Shown: piece by piece, positions 14,044 to 23,944 of the stretch
Position numbering within the stretch: position 1 is the stretch's first letter
Layout of the letters: every line of letters begins with the position of its first letter
Assembly: GCA_014549065.1 (NCBI GenBank)
Contig: JACDOX010000117.1
Location: 1,042,104-1,106,103 of the forward strand
DNA length: 64,000 bases
Source: Cardinalis cardinalis
Taxonomy: Eukaryota; Chordata; Aves; Passeriformes; Cardinalidae
Direction: 5' to 3'
Translations under genes and position numbers: made by a program
The notes under the pieces: generated by a model
The model's database searches: none
Told to the model about the DNA's origin: nothing
What the model saw: only the letters and a program-made list of their open reading frames with translations

Positions 14044-14094
14044 CTGCCTGAAATGCCTCCAGCCCTGGGATTTCTCAGCCTCCCTCCTCGGGTG

Positions 14095-14590
14095 ATCTGA
14101 CCCCTCTGATGCCTTTTTTGTCCTGCTCTGTTTGCTTCTGAACTCTCTCCAATTTGTCAATATTCCCAGAATAAGGTGCCTCGAAGTCAGATCACATTCC
14201 TGGATTTTTTTTATTATTATTTTGGGGGGTTCTGCTGTTTTGCTTTCATTTTTTTTTCAGTGAGAATAGCCAGGTTGGAGCTCTGCTCCCACAGCTCACC
14301 CTCTCCCCAAACACAGCCCATCACTGTGAGTTTAGGGCCCTAAGCCAGTTCTCAGTCCATTTGGCAGTGTCCAAGGCAAACTGAACTAATTTTGAGAGTA
14401 AGATTTGGTGAGACACTATATCAAANGCTTTGCTAAATCCAAATATATTAGGATTTCCACGTTCTGCTCAGCCACTAATTTTGTGATTCCATCAAAAAGA
14501 AAAAGCAATCAGGTTTGTCTGGCAAGATTTATTCTTTCTAAATCCCTGCTGTTATTGCTCATGCTTTCCTTATCCTCTAGTGCTTCACTT
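14095..14590 (-). mobile_element. CR1 LINE fragment, reverse-transcriptase region, decayed
   Basis: On the minus strand, 14560-14345 translates to a CR1-type reverse transcriptase segment: FLFDGITKLV, then IYLDLAK-x-FDIVSHQILL, then TENWL. The YLDxxKAFDxVS motif and the downstream WIENWL-like motif are characteristic of CR1 ORF2. The frame is broken by a stop near the start of this segment and by a one-base loss at the N at 14426, so the copy is dead. A second piece at about 14200-14095 reads NIDKLERVQKQ, resembling the LExVQRRATK block that lies further downstream in CR1 ORF2, so the interval between them has probably been deleted. The second piece is less certain than the first. Confidence 0.7.
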
Positions 14591-14599
14591 TCTTAATAC

Positions 14600-15740
14600 T
14601 GCAGGACTGGAAGCGTTTGCTGGAAATTTATTTTTGCTATTTATATGGATTTTGAAAATCTGCCTCTGCTCTCCTCCGCTGCCCCCTGCCTTTCCCACTG
14701 CTGTTTAGCATCCCTGTGCTCCCACCAAACACATCATCTCCTCCATCCTCCTCCCAAAGGCAGAGCACAGCAGCATCATAAGCCCAGTGTTAATACACAG
14801 CTCAGACACAAGATACTGGAGAGAAAAAACTAATAAAATAATGTTTGGCAGCAGGAGAAAGGTCTAAAGGAAACATCCAGCTGGGTCAAGCCCAGGTCCA
14901 TCACAGAGCATCACCAACAGTTAATATTAATGCCTGAATCAGCCATCCTGAGCATCTCCACGTTTTTCTTGCAAATTTTCTGGCAGCCACACTCAGGGTG
15001 ATCAGGGAGAGTTGAGCCACAAGTGACACAGGTCGGTGCCTTTCCAGGGGACACACGCAGGCCATGCTGGGCCAGGGCCAGCACTTCTGTAAACCAGACC
15101 CTGAACCACTCTCAGGCAGCTGAGGAGCTCCTCCAGGCCTGGGGCTTGCAGAGAAAGGTCAGCAAAGGCTGCACTGCCCTGCTCTGGGCTGGTACCTCAC
15201 GTTCCCACTCACACCTTGAGGACCGAGGTGCTCAGAAACCCACATCACAAGGCACTCAGACCTCTTGCAGGGTTTTCCTTCCCAGTGAGCCAAGCAGAAC
15301 CCTCTAAGTCCTGTGTTCCCACAGCAGCTTTTCAGACAGCACCATCCCGAATCACCCCATGGGTGACCCCATCCCAGCTCTGACCATGAATCCACTGCTC
15401 TGTGCAGGGCAGGGCTGTCCCTGCATTCCAGGGCATCCCTCGCTGCTCCTTAGGAGCTGTGCTGGAGTGTCACCAGTTTCTGCCCAGCAGGGTTTGGAAA
15501 GGCTCAGTGATCTGTACACCAGATAAACCTGCCTGGNTGCCGGCTGCCTGCACACCCTCGGGGCACCCCAGCAATGCAGCAGCGCTTCCAGCCTGTGCCA
15601 GGGACAGGCCAAGAGCTCCAGACACAGCCTTTCCCAAGACACTGACACCTCCCAGCACACCCAGGCCATGGCACTGAGCTGATGTTTGGCTTCCCACACC
15701 TCCACCAGGCCAGGTCTCTGTCAGACCCTTCGCCTCAGCT
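14600..15740. other. Intronic sequence without recognised gene
   Basis: No exon, RNA gene or mobile element was recognised. Sequence is unique-looking and turns GC-rich from about 15020 onward. Confidence 0.6.
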
Positions 15741-15746
15741 CCTGTG
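15741..15746. repeat. Target site duplication, left, of LTR copy 2
   Basis: CCTGTG, identical to 16141-16146. Confidence 0.9.
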
Positions 15747-16140
15747 TGTCACAGACATCTTTTATGAAAAACCCTTTCCTTAGGATTTTTCCTCCTGAGA
15801 AGCTGGGAGGCCTCAGGAACAAAATGTAGACAATGGTTATCTGCTGCTGTGGAATGCAACAGGTGCATCTGGGATTGGGCTCATGTGGTTGNTTCTAATT
15901 AATGGCCAATCACAGCCCAGCTGGCTCGGACTCTCTGTCTGAGACAGAAGCCTTTGTTATCATTCTTTGCTATTCTATTCTTACTTAGCCTTCTGATGAA
16001 ANCTTTTCTTCTATTCTTTTAGTATAGTTTTAATATAACATATATGATAAAATCATAAAATAATAAATCAAGCCTTCTGAAACATGGAGTCAGATCCTTG
16101 TCTCTTCCCAAATCCAAGAACCCCTGTGAACACGGTCACA
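15747..16140 (+). mobile_element. Songbird ERV solo LTR, copy 2
   Basis: This 394-base element runs from TGTCACAGAC to CACGGTCACA and is flanked by a perfect 6-bp duplication, CCTGTG, at 15741-15746 and 16141-16146. It matches copy 1 through the TTTTATGAAAA, GGAACAAAATGTA, AATTAATGGCCAATCACAG and TTTTAGTATAGTTTTAAT segments. It retains about 8 bases near 15800 missing from copy 1. Its own target site duplication shows that it was inserted independently and is not the second LTR of a provirus with copy 1, 5.1 kb away on the same strand. Confidence 0.92.
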
Positions 16141-16146
16141 CCTGTG
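16141..16146. repeat. Target site duplication, right, of LTR copy 2
   Basis: CCTGTG, identical to 15741-15746. Confidence 0.9.
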
Positions 16147-19100
16147 CGCTGTTTCAGAGGGGAAAAAAAAACCACAGCATGGTCATGCCAGCAGCTCAAG
16201 ACTCAGAAACAGGGCATCAGCACCCAGCAGAAGCCCAGGTGACAATTCTCCCTGTCACAAGGGATCTCTGCTGCCCAGAGCTCCTTCAGTGCCCACTGAA
16301 GGGAGCTTACACAGGGGCACGGNGAAGCTAAGCTATGGCATGACCCCAAGCACTCAAGGGATAAAAGGAGATTTTTCTCTTTACTCCAGCTATTTTTACA
16401 TCTCAGAAATGTCTCCTATCCTGGGAGCCCTGCTGAGGGCTGGGACACCAACACCCTCCAGCTTACAGCCAGCTGGCTGCAGCCCAGCTGAGGACGAGAG
16501 CCCAGCCCTGCTTGCAGAGCAAGGACGACCTTCCCCACAGGCAGGCAGGCAAAGTGTCCCCCACCAGCTCCCACTGGCAAGCGAGTCCTGAAGGAGCTGG
16601 TGGGAGGGATTAACCCATCGTGGGACAGCTGCCCTCCATCACCCCAGCCTCACCAGGGACCACGATTTACAGCCCAGGCAGAGCAAGGGGATCAGCAGTG
16701 CAAAACTCATGGGGACAGAGGATTTACAAGGAAGGGCTGGATTCAGGGGAGGCAGAGCAAAGCAGAGGGTGATTTACAGGGTCAGCAGCAATTTACACAG
16801 CAGGTAGCACAGGGGAGGCAGGGATTTGCAGGGGCAGGGGAGAAGTGCATTTTATGGGGCTTTATTAGGAAATGAGCGTCCCCCTCCCCTGACNGCTGTG
16901 ACCCGGGGAGGGACGTGGGAGCTGATGGATCCCCAAGGAGCCTCCCCCTCCTTCTGGAGGTCACAGACAGGCCACTTCAGGAGGAACCATCCCTATCCCA
17001 GCATGGCTGCACGCTGCAGCTGCTTTCTGCTTGGCCACAACCACCTCTGGGTCATTCCAGCCTGTCCTTGTCCCACCACTGCCCCGGGGCAGCGTTCCAA
17101 GGGCAGCCCTGGTGGTCAGTGCCTCCAGGGAGGCTACAAATAAACCCTCAGACATCTCCTCCTGGAGCTGGGGGCCCCTCCTTCCTCCTGGCAAGCCCCA
17201 CAGTCCCTCCCTGGTTTCTCCCCCTGCCANGGCTCAGGGCTGCCAGGCAGGCAGGGTCATGGTCTGCTGTCCCTCCAGCCCATGGTGGGGACAGTGAGCC
17301 AGCCCCAGGGCCACCAGCACAGACACACTGGGTCACATCTCCCACTCTCCAGTCCCATTTTGCAGCTGCTTCTGGCACCCAGCAGGAGCCAGGGGCTGGG
17401 GTCAGCCCCACACATGACCCTGAGCACAGCACTTTGGGTGAGCAGGTTCTTTCCCTGTCCCACAGCATCTGGCTCCCACTCCTGAATTGCAGCAGGGCTG
17501 GTGAGGGACACACTCCAGCACACAGCACAAAGTGTAAGGGGTGGCAGTAGTTTTGGGTCTCCAGGTACCACAAATGTCCCAGNCCTGGCTGTCCCGAGTT
17601 GGCAGGTGCCAGGCTGGGCACAGAGACACGAGGGTCATACCTGGCCTGCTCACACTGCACACCAAGCAAAAAAAGGGAAGAAATGTATAGGAAAAGTTGT
17701 GCCAGCCCAGCAAGTCCACCACGCTGTAAAACCACTTTGGAGCACACCATGGTGGGTGTCTGCCAGCCCAGGAGGTGACAGCTCAGCTCTGTGTCCAGCA
17801 GTGAGCCAGGACACACATCCTGCTGCCCCCAGCTCCTCCCTGCCACTGGCACAGGGCACAGGCTGCCCCTCCACAAGTGACATTTGCAGCACATCATGGC
17901 CTGGGGACCAAAGCTCCAGCCATGCCAGCTAGAGGGTGCCCCCAGGGCCATGCCAACCCACACTTCCCATGTTCCTACATTTACTCCCCAAAAAGAGGCT
18001 TGCAAAACAANAAGTGGTGAGGTTGATCCTCAAAGAGCCAAAAAAGGGGGAATTCACTCAGACATTTCATCTCGTTCTCCAGACACTCCCCTATTTTGTA
18101 ACAGATACAGGAGGCCACATGCTNAACAAATGCAATCCCTGCAGGATTGCAAACCCCAACCTCTTGCAGCACTGGGCTGCTCAGCACAGGGGTGCAATTA
18201 GGGGGTGCAATGAGACCCCTGCCACTGGCAGAGAGAGAGGGATGGAGGGGAACAGCTCCAAGCACTGACCACAGACACCCACGAAAGCACCAGCACTGCC
18301 CAGCCCTGGCATGGCACAAAAGAGATGAAAATAAAGTTGTGAGCAGCCTGCACAAAGCAAGAGAAGCTCCTCTCTCTCAGCCTGGAGAGATGCAGCTTTG
18401 CAGCCCAGACAGGTCGCACCAGGCAATGTCCCAGTGTGTAGGAGCCCAGGTAATGCCCAGCTGTTTGCAGGTGAGGACTCATCACAGCCCAGCTGATCCC
18501 ACAGATCCCCAGCTGAAACACATGGGCAACATCCCAAACAAGCTGGTCCCCACATCCCTGTGAAACTTCCAGAGAGGCACAACNGCAGCACCCAAGCCAC
18601 ATCCTCACCAGAGCCACAGACAGCAGCAACGCCACTGCCCCCCTCCCGCTCCCCCAAAGTTTGACTAAAGCTCAGGAGTATCTTTGCTTTTATAAATCTC
18701 TGCCTTTTAATGATGGCTTCAAGGCTCAGAGAAAAAAAGGCCCATTAAACTCACTGAATAAGTTAATGGGGCAGAGAGAATCCATTTCAAAGCCACCCCA
18801 GGCTATTTTCCTCTGGAGCTAAAGCCTGAATAAGCAAAAAGGAAAAATTAAAACTGTACAGTGCTTTGCCAATAAATAACCCCCAGTGTAATCTGCTACC
18901 AGGCAGGCCTCCATTTGCAGAGATAATAGGATGCAGATCAGCTGCAAACCACCTCCCCTTGCAGGGACCACCACCTTTTGATTGCAATTAGCTGTGCTGA
19001 GGCAGGAGCCTCCATCTCCCGCCTGTCCCCTTCCACGTGCCTGGGCAGGAGGGAATGACACATCCTGCAGGAAATGCCAGAATCCAGCGCTTGGCTCTGC

Positions 19101-22100
19101 AATTCCCCAGCATCAGTGCTCCAGGCACACACCCCTGCNTCTCTGCCCCATTTTTCCCGAGCCCTCCCGCCCCTTCATGCCTGTCTTCTTCTCCTCCTTC
19201 ACCAGCAGCACTGTGGGTCCATCCCTCACCCATCAACCAGAGCCCACACACAGCTGCTCCTCCCCAAACACTTAAAAAACAAGTGCATGTCCCAGAGAGC
19301 AGGAAAAAAAAATAAAAATCCCTGCTTGTAAACGTTGATCCCACTAGACGCAGTTTGTTTACTATTTAATATTTAAAGATGCTAATTAAGTCTCCAAATA
19401 AATAAATCTGTGCTCCCCGTGCCTTTTGGAAGGCAGGGATCCTTCCCTTGGGGCCAGGACGTGCTGGGNGCTGCTGGGGCAGAGCCTGAGGGTCCCACCA
19501 CCGTCCCTCTTGGAAGGAAGGGTGGCTGGCAGCACCAGGCTGGGAGCGTCAGGCACATCAAGCCCTGGAGGGGAGCACAGGCAGGACAGGGCACAGAGAG
19601 GAGCATTTCCAGGCAGGGGCGCTCACAGCAGCTCCCCTTAGCCCCGGGATGGGATCTCAGCTGCAAGCAGGGAGCCAGGGGCCAGAGGATGAACCCACGA
19701 GGTGCTGGGGGTCACAGACACCAGCACACNTCCCCAGAGCCACCAGCAGCCAGGGACCAGCCACAGACACTCACATCCCTCCCAGCTCCTTACCTGAGAG
19801 CATCCCTGCTCCATCTCCTCTTCTCCAAACCGACACACAGCGCCTCACGAGGAGCGGCGACCGCTGCCTCCCCCCCACACAGCCCCCCACATCTCCCAAC
19901 ATCCACAGCTCAGCTCTTCCACCTGATACCTCTTCAGCCTCATNAGGCTCTGCCTCTCCCAAATCCGCTCCAGCTGTATCCTGCACCTTGCCATTAACCC
20001 CCACAGTGCCAGCCCTGCAGAAATCCTCGTTGCCCCTCCCTGCACCGTGTGGGTGCCCTGCCTGCCCTCCTTGGGCTCAGGCTTTGCTTTGATGCTCCCA
20101 GGACACCCCTCAGCGCCTGCCCTGGCCTGAAATGAGGGGANCAACACCTCCCAAGGGAGCTGCTCTGATGCTGATTCACTCTGTGCTACTCTGCCCTGTC
20201 CCCGTGGACACCGATGTGTCCAGAACCCATGTGAGGCTCAAAAGAGGAAATAGCCCCCAGCAAGATTNAGCTTCTCTGGACAGGCACAAAGAGAGCTCCA
20301 GGGGGAAGGGATGCTCTCAGCAGGCTGGGGAGCTGGGAGCACACAGCATCCTTGANCCTGTGTCCCACTGAACTTTGCTTGCTCCACAGGCAGCTCAGCA
20401 GCAGCCACCACATGGCTCAGGGGCCTTCNCCTTACTTTCCCTGGGAAAAATTTTGGCTGGGAGAGCACAGGCAAGGCATGAGACAGACAAAGCCAGGATC
20501 CACCTCACTGCCCCAGGAACACCCATCCAGATCCTGGAGGAAAGGGTTTTGGGGACAAGAGAGATTTTCCCAGCCACAGAGCTCCCCACAGGCAATCCCA
20601 GCTGTACTGGGAGGGACACNAGGGATGCCCAAGCTGGCCTTGCCTGCCTGGGCTGGGAACAGGCAGGAGGAGGGCAGGCAGCCCAAGGGAGCATTTGCAC
20701 AGCTGGATCACAGACTGGAGAGCCAGGACTCNTTGTTCCCAGCCCAGGTCACTGCACAGCATTTCCATGGAGAGCATGGGATGGNGGACGAGGCCAGGGC
20801 TGCTCCAGGAGCAGAAGCAAAGTCAGCAGCTGCAGGCACCCGAGATCTCCCCCATGTGGCTTCATGTCCTGGCAGGGTCAGGAGTCAGAGCCTGGCATTT
20901 CTGCAGCTCAGCTGAGCATTCATATTCCTAATTTATCCTGGCAAAGGCCTGAGCATGCAGGGTCCTCAGCAGCACTCGGATTCCCAGCATCTGTTTGAGC
21001 ATTTCCACATTAACATNTCCTAGTGGGAACCTCCTGGTGAGAACTAGTTAAGGGACAGCCGTGCAGAACCCAGAAGGATGGGGAGTTCACCATGCTCACA
21101 TCTGCTCCTATCCACTTCCCAGTCCCCCAGGGACAGAGCAGAGCTGCCAGCAAAGGCACCAGTGCCCTGTCCCCTTCCCAGCACGGAGCTGCAGGCAAGA
21201 GGCTGCACGGGGGGCAGCACTTGGGCTCAGCCTCTCCCTGCATCCTNCCCTGGGATGCCAGGACCATTCAGCTGTCACTTCAACAAGCACTGGAGTCAGG
21301 AATGAGCACCCTGAGTTGTGCATGTGCTGTCAAACTCCCTTGGGAATCCTTCCTGACCTCTCTGCTCCACTGCTGGGAATTTTGTTTTTAATTAAAAAGG
21401 CAGTTTTTATTCATGCAGACCGAAGCTGGGGGTGATGGCACATGCAGGTACAGGAAGGGCACAGTCACTACCAGGCTCCGTGGTCCACCATACCAAAGCA
21501 CTGGGGGGCAGCTGGAGGAAAGCTGGCTGTACACACAGCTCGGGCTTCTCCCTCAGCTCCTCAAGTGCTACAGCACACGAAAACAAGCCAAAAGTGCAGC
21601 ACACCCTTCCCTGGTGCCACCCTTCCAGGCTAGCCAGCTCTCACACAGAGGGGAACAGGGAACGCTCCCCAGTTCCCTGGGGTCTGGAAACCAGGTGGTA
21701 CATGGGGGATGGGGATACCCAAGGACACAGCACAGCAGGGTTGGTGGAGCTGCCCTGTGAGCTGGGCACTGATTCCAGTGCAGTGTTCCAAGGGGATTCC
21801 AGAGAGATTTTAATCCCCCTTTCTTCAGCTGAAGCAAAGCCCAGGCCCTGAGCAGTATCATGGCTCTGACCCATGATCCATCACCCACTCCCCAACACAC
21901 CTCCACCCAAACGCTGCCTCTGCCATGATGCTGGGGCTCCATTTGCTGTTGCATTGCAGGACCACAGGGTGTCACAGCCTTTCCACCATGCTGGCAGCCC
22001 TTGGCAATGGCCAGCAGGGAAATAACCAGCCCCTCTTTGGCCCAGCTGCCAGGGAAAATGAGACAATCCAGGAGCTGCACATGGAGGATGTTACAGGGTC

Positions 22101-22854
22101 AAGGCCAGGCTCCTGCCCTCACTCACCCTTGCTCTGTCTCACACCAGGCTCTTCTCAGCCTCCTCCCCCTTGGAGAAGGACATGTGATCTCTTCAGCTCT
22201 CTGACCTCCATCCAGCCTGTGCAGCAGAGTTTTAATCAAAGAAGCAAAGAACATTTGACGTTCTCTGGAGGCCCTCAGAGNCAGCTCTCAGCCTGTGCCC
22301 TCTTGTCTGTGCCTCCAGGATTTCTCCATGGACCTCTCTCGTGTCTGCTAAACACAGCAGGAGCAGTAGAGCAGCCTTGTTTATCCCTCCCTCCATGCTT
22401 GGCCTCTCCCTAACCCTGGCCAGCGCTGGGCTAAAGGATCTCTCCATCCTCACTCTGCTCCTTGCAGGCCAGCTCCAACCNCTGCTCCATGCCTCAGCTT
22501 CCCCATCAGTAACAAGGACAGACCCATCAGAGGCTTTCTGGCAGGACCACAGCCAGGAGCTGCTCACAGAGGGCCGGTCATGACCCTGAGCAGGCGCTGC
22601 TTGCCCAGCAGCACCTCACTGCACCTGGGTGGATACCATCCAAAAAGCTGCAAATCACCTCAATTCACACACAGCCTGGGGCTGCATCCTGCCCCAGGAA
22701 GAGCTGCGGGTAGGTGGGGATGCACTGACCAGTGCACAGACCAGAAAGCCACGACCCAGCAACCCGCCCAGCTCCTGGGGGACCATCCGACACCGGTGGG
22801 TGCCCACACAGGAATGGGCAGGCTGAGTTGGGCCACCCTAGAGGGGTCCAGCAG
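16147..22854. other. Intronic sequence without recognised gene
   Basis: Mostly GC-rich and CpG-poor sequence in which chance frames become long, such as 17148-18005 on the minus strand (285 codons), with no recognisable domain. AT-rich islands at about 18665-18990 and 19325-19410 are candidate regulatory elements; the second contains TTTACTATTTAATATTTAAAG and GCTAATTAAG. Confidence 0.6.
18665..18990. other. Candidate conserved non-coding block (composition only)
   Basis: AT-rich unique segment within GC-rich intron, including TTTTAATGATGGC and AATAAGTTAATGGGG. It has no repeat structure and no sustained frame. Its status as a regulatory element is inference from composition. Confidence 0.25.
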
Positions 22855-23345
22855 CACGGGCACGCCGAGCAAAGGCTTTCCAGCGTGACAGCGAGCAGGG
22901 GGTGACCCCGAGCGGGGGTGACAGCGAGCAGGGGGTGACCCCGAGCCCCCGCACTCCCGCTGCGGTGCGGCTCCGAGCCGGCCGTGCCGCGCATCCCGGA
23001 GCCGGCCGTGCATCCCGCACATCCCGCATCCCGGAGCCGGCTGTGCCGCGCACATCCTGCAGCCGGCCGTGCATCCCGCATCCCGGAGCCGGTCCGCATC
23101 CCGGAGCCGGCCGTGCATCCCGCACATCCCGCATCCCGGAGCCGGGCTGTCTGCCGCTGCCGCTTGCCCTCTAGCGGCACAGCCGCCTTCAGACGGGAAT
23201 AGCGGAGCGGAGGAGCCGGGATGCGCCGGGCTCCGGCAGCCCCAGCGGGGCACAGGGGCAGGCTCGGCCGGGCGCTGTGGGACACCCACGGGGATGCTCG
23301 CTTGTCAGCGCTCCGGCACCAACAGCCTCGGTGCAGAGCGTGTCC
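22855..23345. promoter_or_regulatory. Intronic CpG island containing a minisatellite
   Basis: CpG dinucleotides are very dense here against a CpG-depleted background. The left half is repetitive (33-bp period at 22891-22945, then degenerate CGGAGCCGG-headed units at 22973-23150). The right half (about 23160-23345) is non-repetitive and CpG-rich. A GT donor-like site, GAG|GTGAGC, follows at 23421-23427 on the plus strand, with an E-box CACGTG at 23414-23419. This could be the promoter and first exon of an antisense or alternative transcript, or simply an expanded GC-rich minisatellite. The frames across the array are open in several phases because of composition and are not evidence of coding. 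Confidence 0.5.
22973..23150. repeat. CpG-rich minisatellite, CGGAGCCGG-headed units
   Basis: Degenerate units of about 18-35 bases begin with CGGAGCCGG at 22997, 23032, 23084, 23102 and 23137, separated by combinations of GTGCATCC, CGCACATCC and CGCATCC. A related 33-bp direct repeat (GCGAGCAGGGGGTGACC) lies just to the left at 22891 and 22924. Confidence 0.85.
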
Positions 23346-23716
23346 TCTCTGGGGGAGAACNGGGGCAGCCCGGTGCTGGTGCTGCTTGCATGGTTCTCAG
23401 GAACCTGGAGAACCACGTGAGGTGAGCAAGCTGCNGGTCCTCATCTCCTCGTGTGGGCACAAAGTGCAGCCTCTGAGCAAGGAACTCGCCCACTGCACCT
23501 CCTCAATGACAGCTTTGCTGTGCAGAGGGGAGAGCAGGAGGATCTGGGGAGAGCAGAGCCCACAGGCTGCTGTCAGACACACCTGCTTAGAAAGCACCTA
23601 CAGCACCTGTCGGAGCCCCATCTGCAGGAAACACCAAACTCCTGCTATTATTCCACGGTGCCTGGTAGTAACACCCCGAGTTACAAGCACTAGTAACACT
23701 CACTTTGGAAGCCTGG

Positions 23717-23944
23717 CAGGCTTAGGGCTTGGTTTATTTCCCACTTGTCAGCAGCCCCCTAAATGGGATCCACCAAACCCAGCCATAAACTCNNNNNNNN
23801 NNNNNNNNNNNNNNNNNNNNNNNNNNNNNNNNNNNNNNNNNNNNNNNNNNNNNNNNNNNNNNNNNNNNCAGGCTTAGGGCTTGGTTTATTTCCCACTTGT
23901 CAGCAGCCCCCTAAATGGGATCCACCAAACCCAGCCATAAACTC
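23717..23944. repeat. 76-bp direct repeat flanking a 76-base N gap
   Basis: The 76 bases from CAGGCTTAGGGCTTGG to CCATAAACTC occur at 23717-23792 and again at 23869-23944 with no difference that I can see. The run of N between them, 23793-23868, is also exactly 76 long. Either the locus is a three-unit tandem repeat whose middle unit could not be called, or two overlapping contig ends were joined without merging, giving a false duplication. Confidence 0.9.
23793..23868. other. Assembly gap (76 N)
   Basis: The only long N run in the window. Its length equals the flanking repeat unit. Confidence 0.99.

Larger units (their letters stand above)
10642..14090. other. Intronic sequence without recognised gene
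   Basis: No exon was recognised. Two AT-rich low-complexity-free blocks at about 11860-12010 and 12725-12850 contain many TAAT/ATTA cores within a GC-richer setting and are candidate regulatory elements. A 50-bp direct duplication lies at 13951-14043. The 192-codon minus frame at 12144-12722 shows no family signature. Confidence 0.6.

Noticed and set aside
10260..16140. A full-length endogenous retrovirus bounded by the two same-strand LTRs
   Set aside because: Each LTR has its own perfect 6-bp duplication, and no gag, pol or env sequence lies between.
17148..18005. 285-codon minus-strand frame
   Set aside because: It contains N codons, is rich in Trp, Cys, Gly and Pro and shows no family motif. 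It lies in GC-rich intron where stops are rare, and neighbouring frames on both strands are also open.
22660..23289. About 209-codon Arg/Gly/Ala-rich frames on the minus strand
   Set aside because: They run through the CpG-rich minisatellite, and several phases on both strands are open. Composition explains them.
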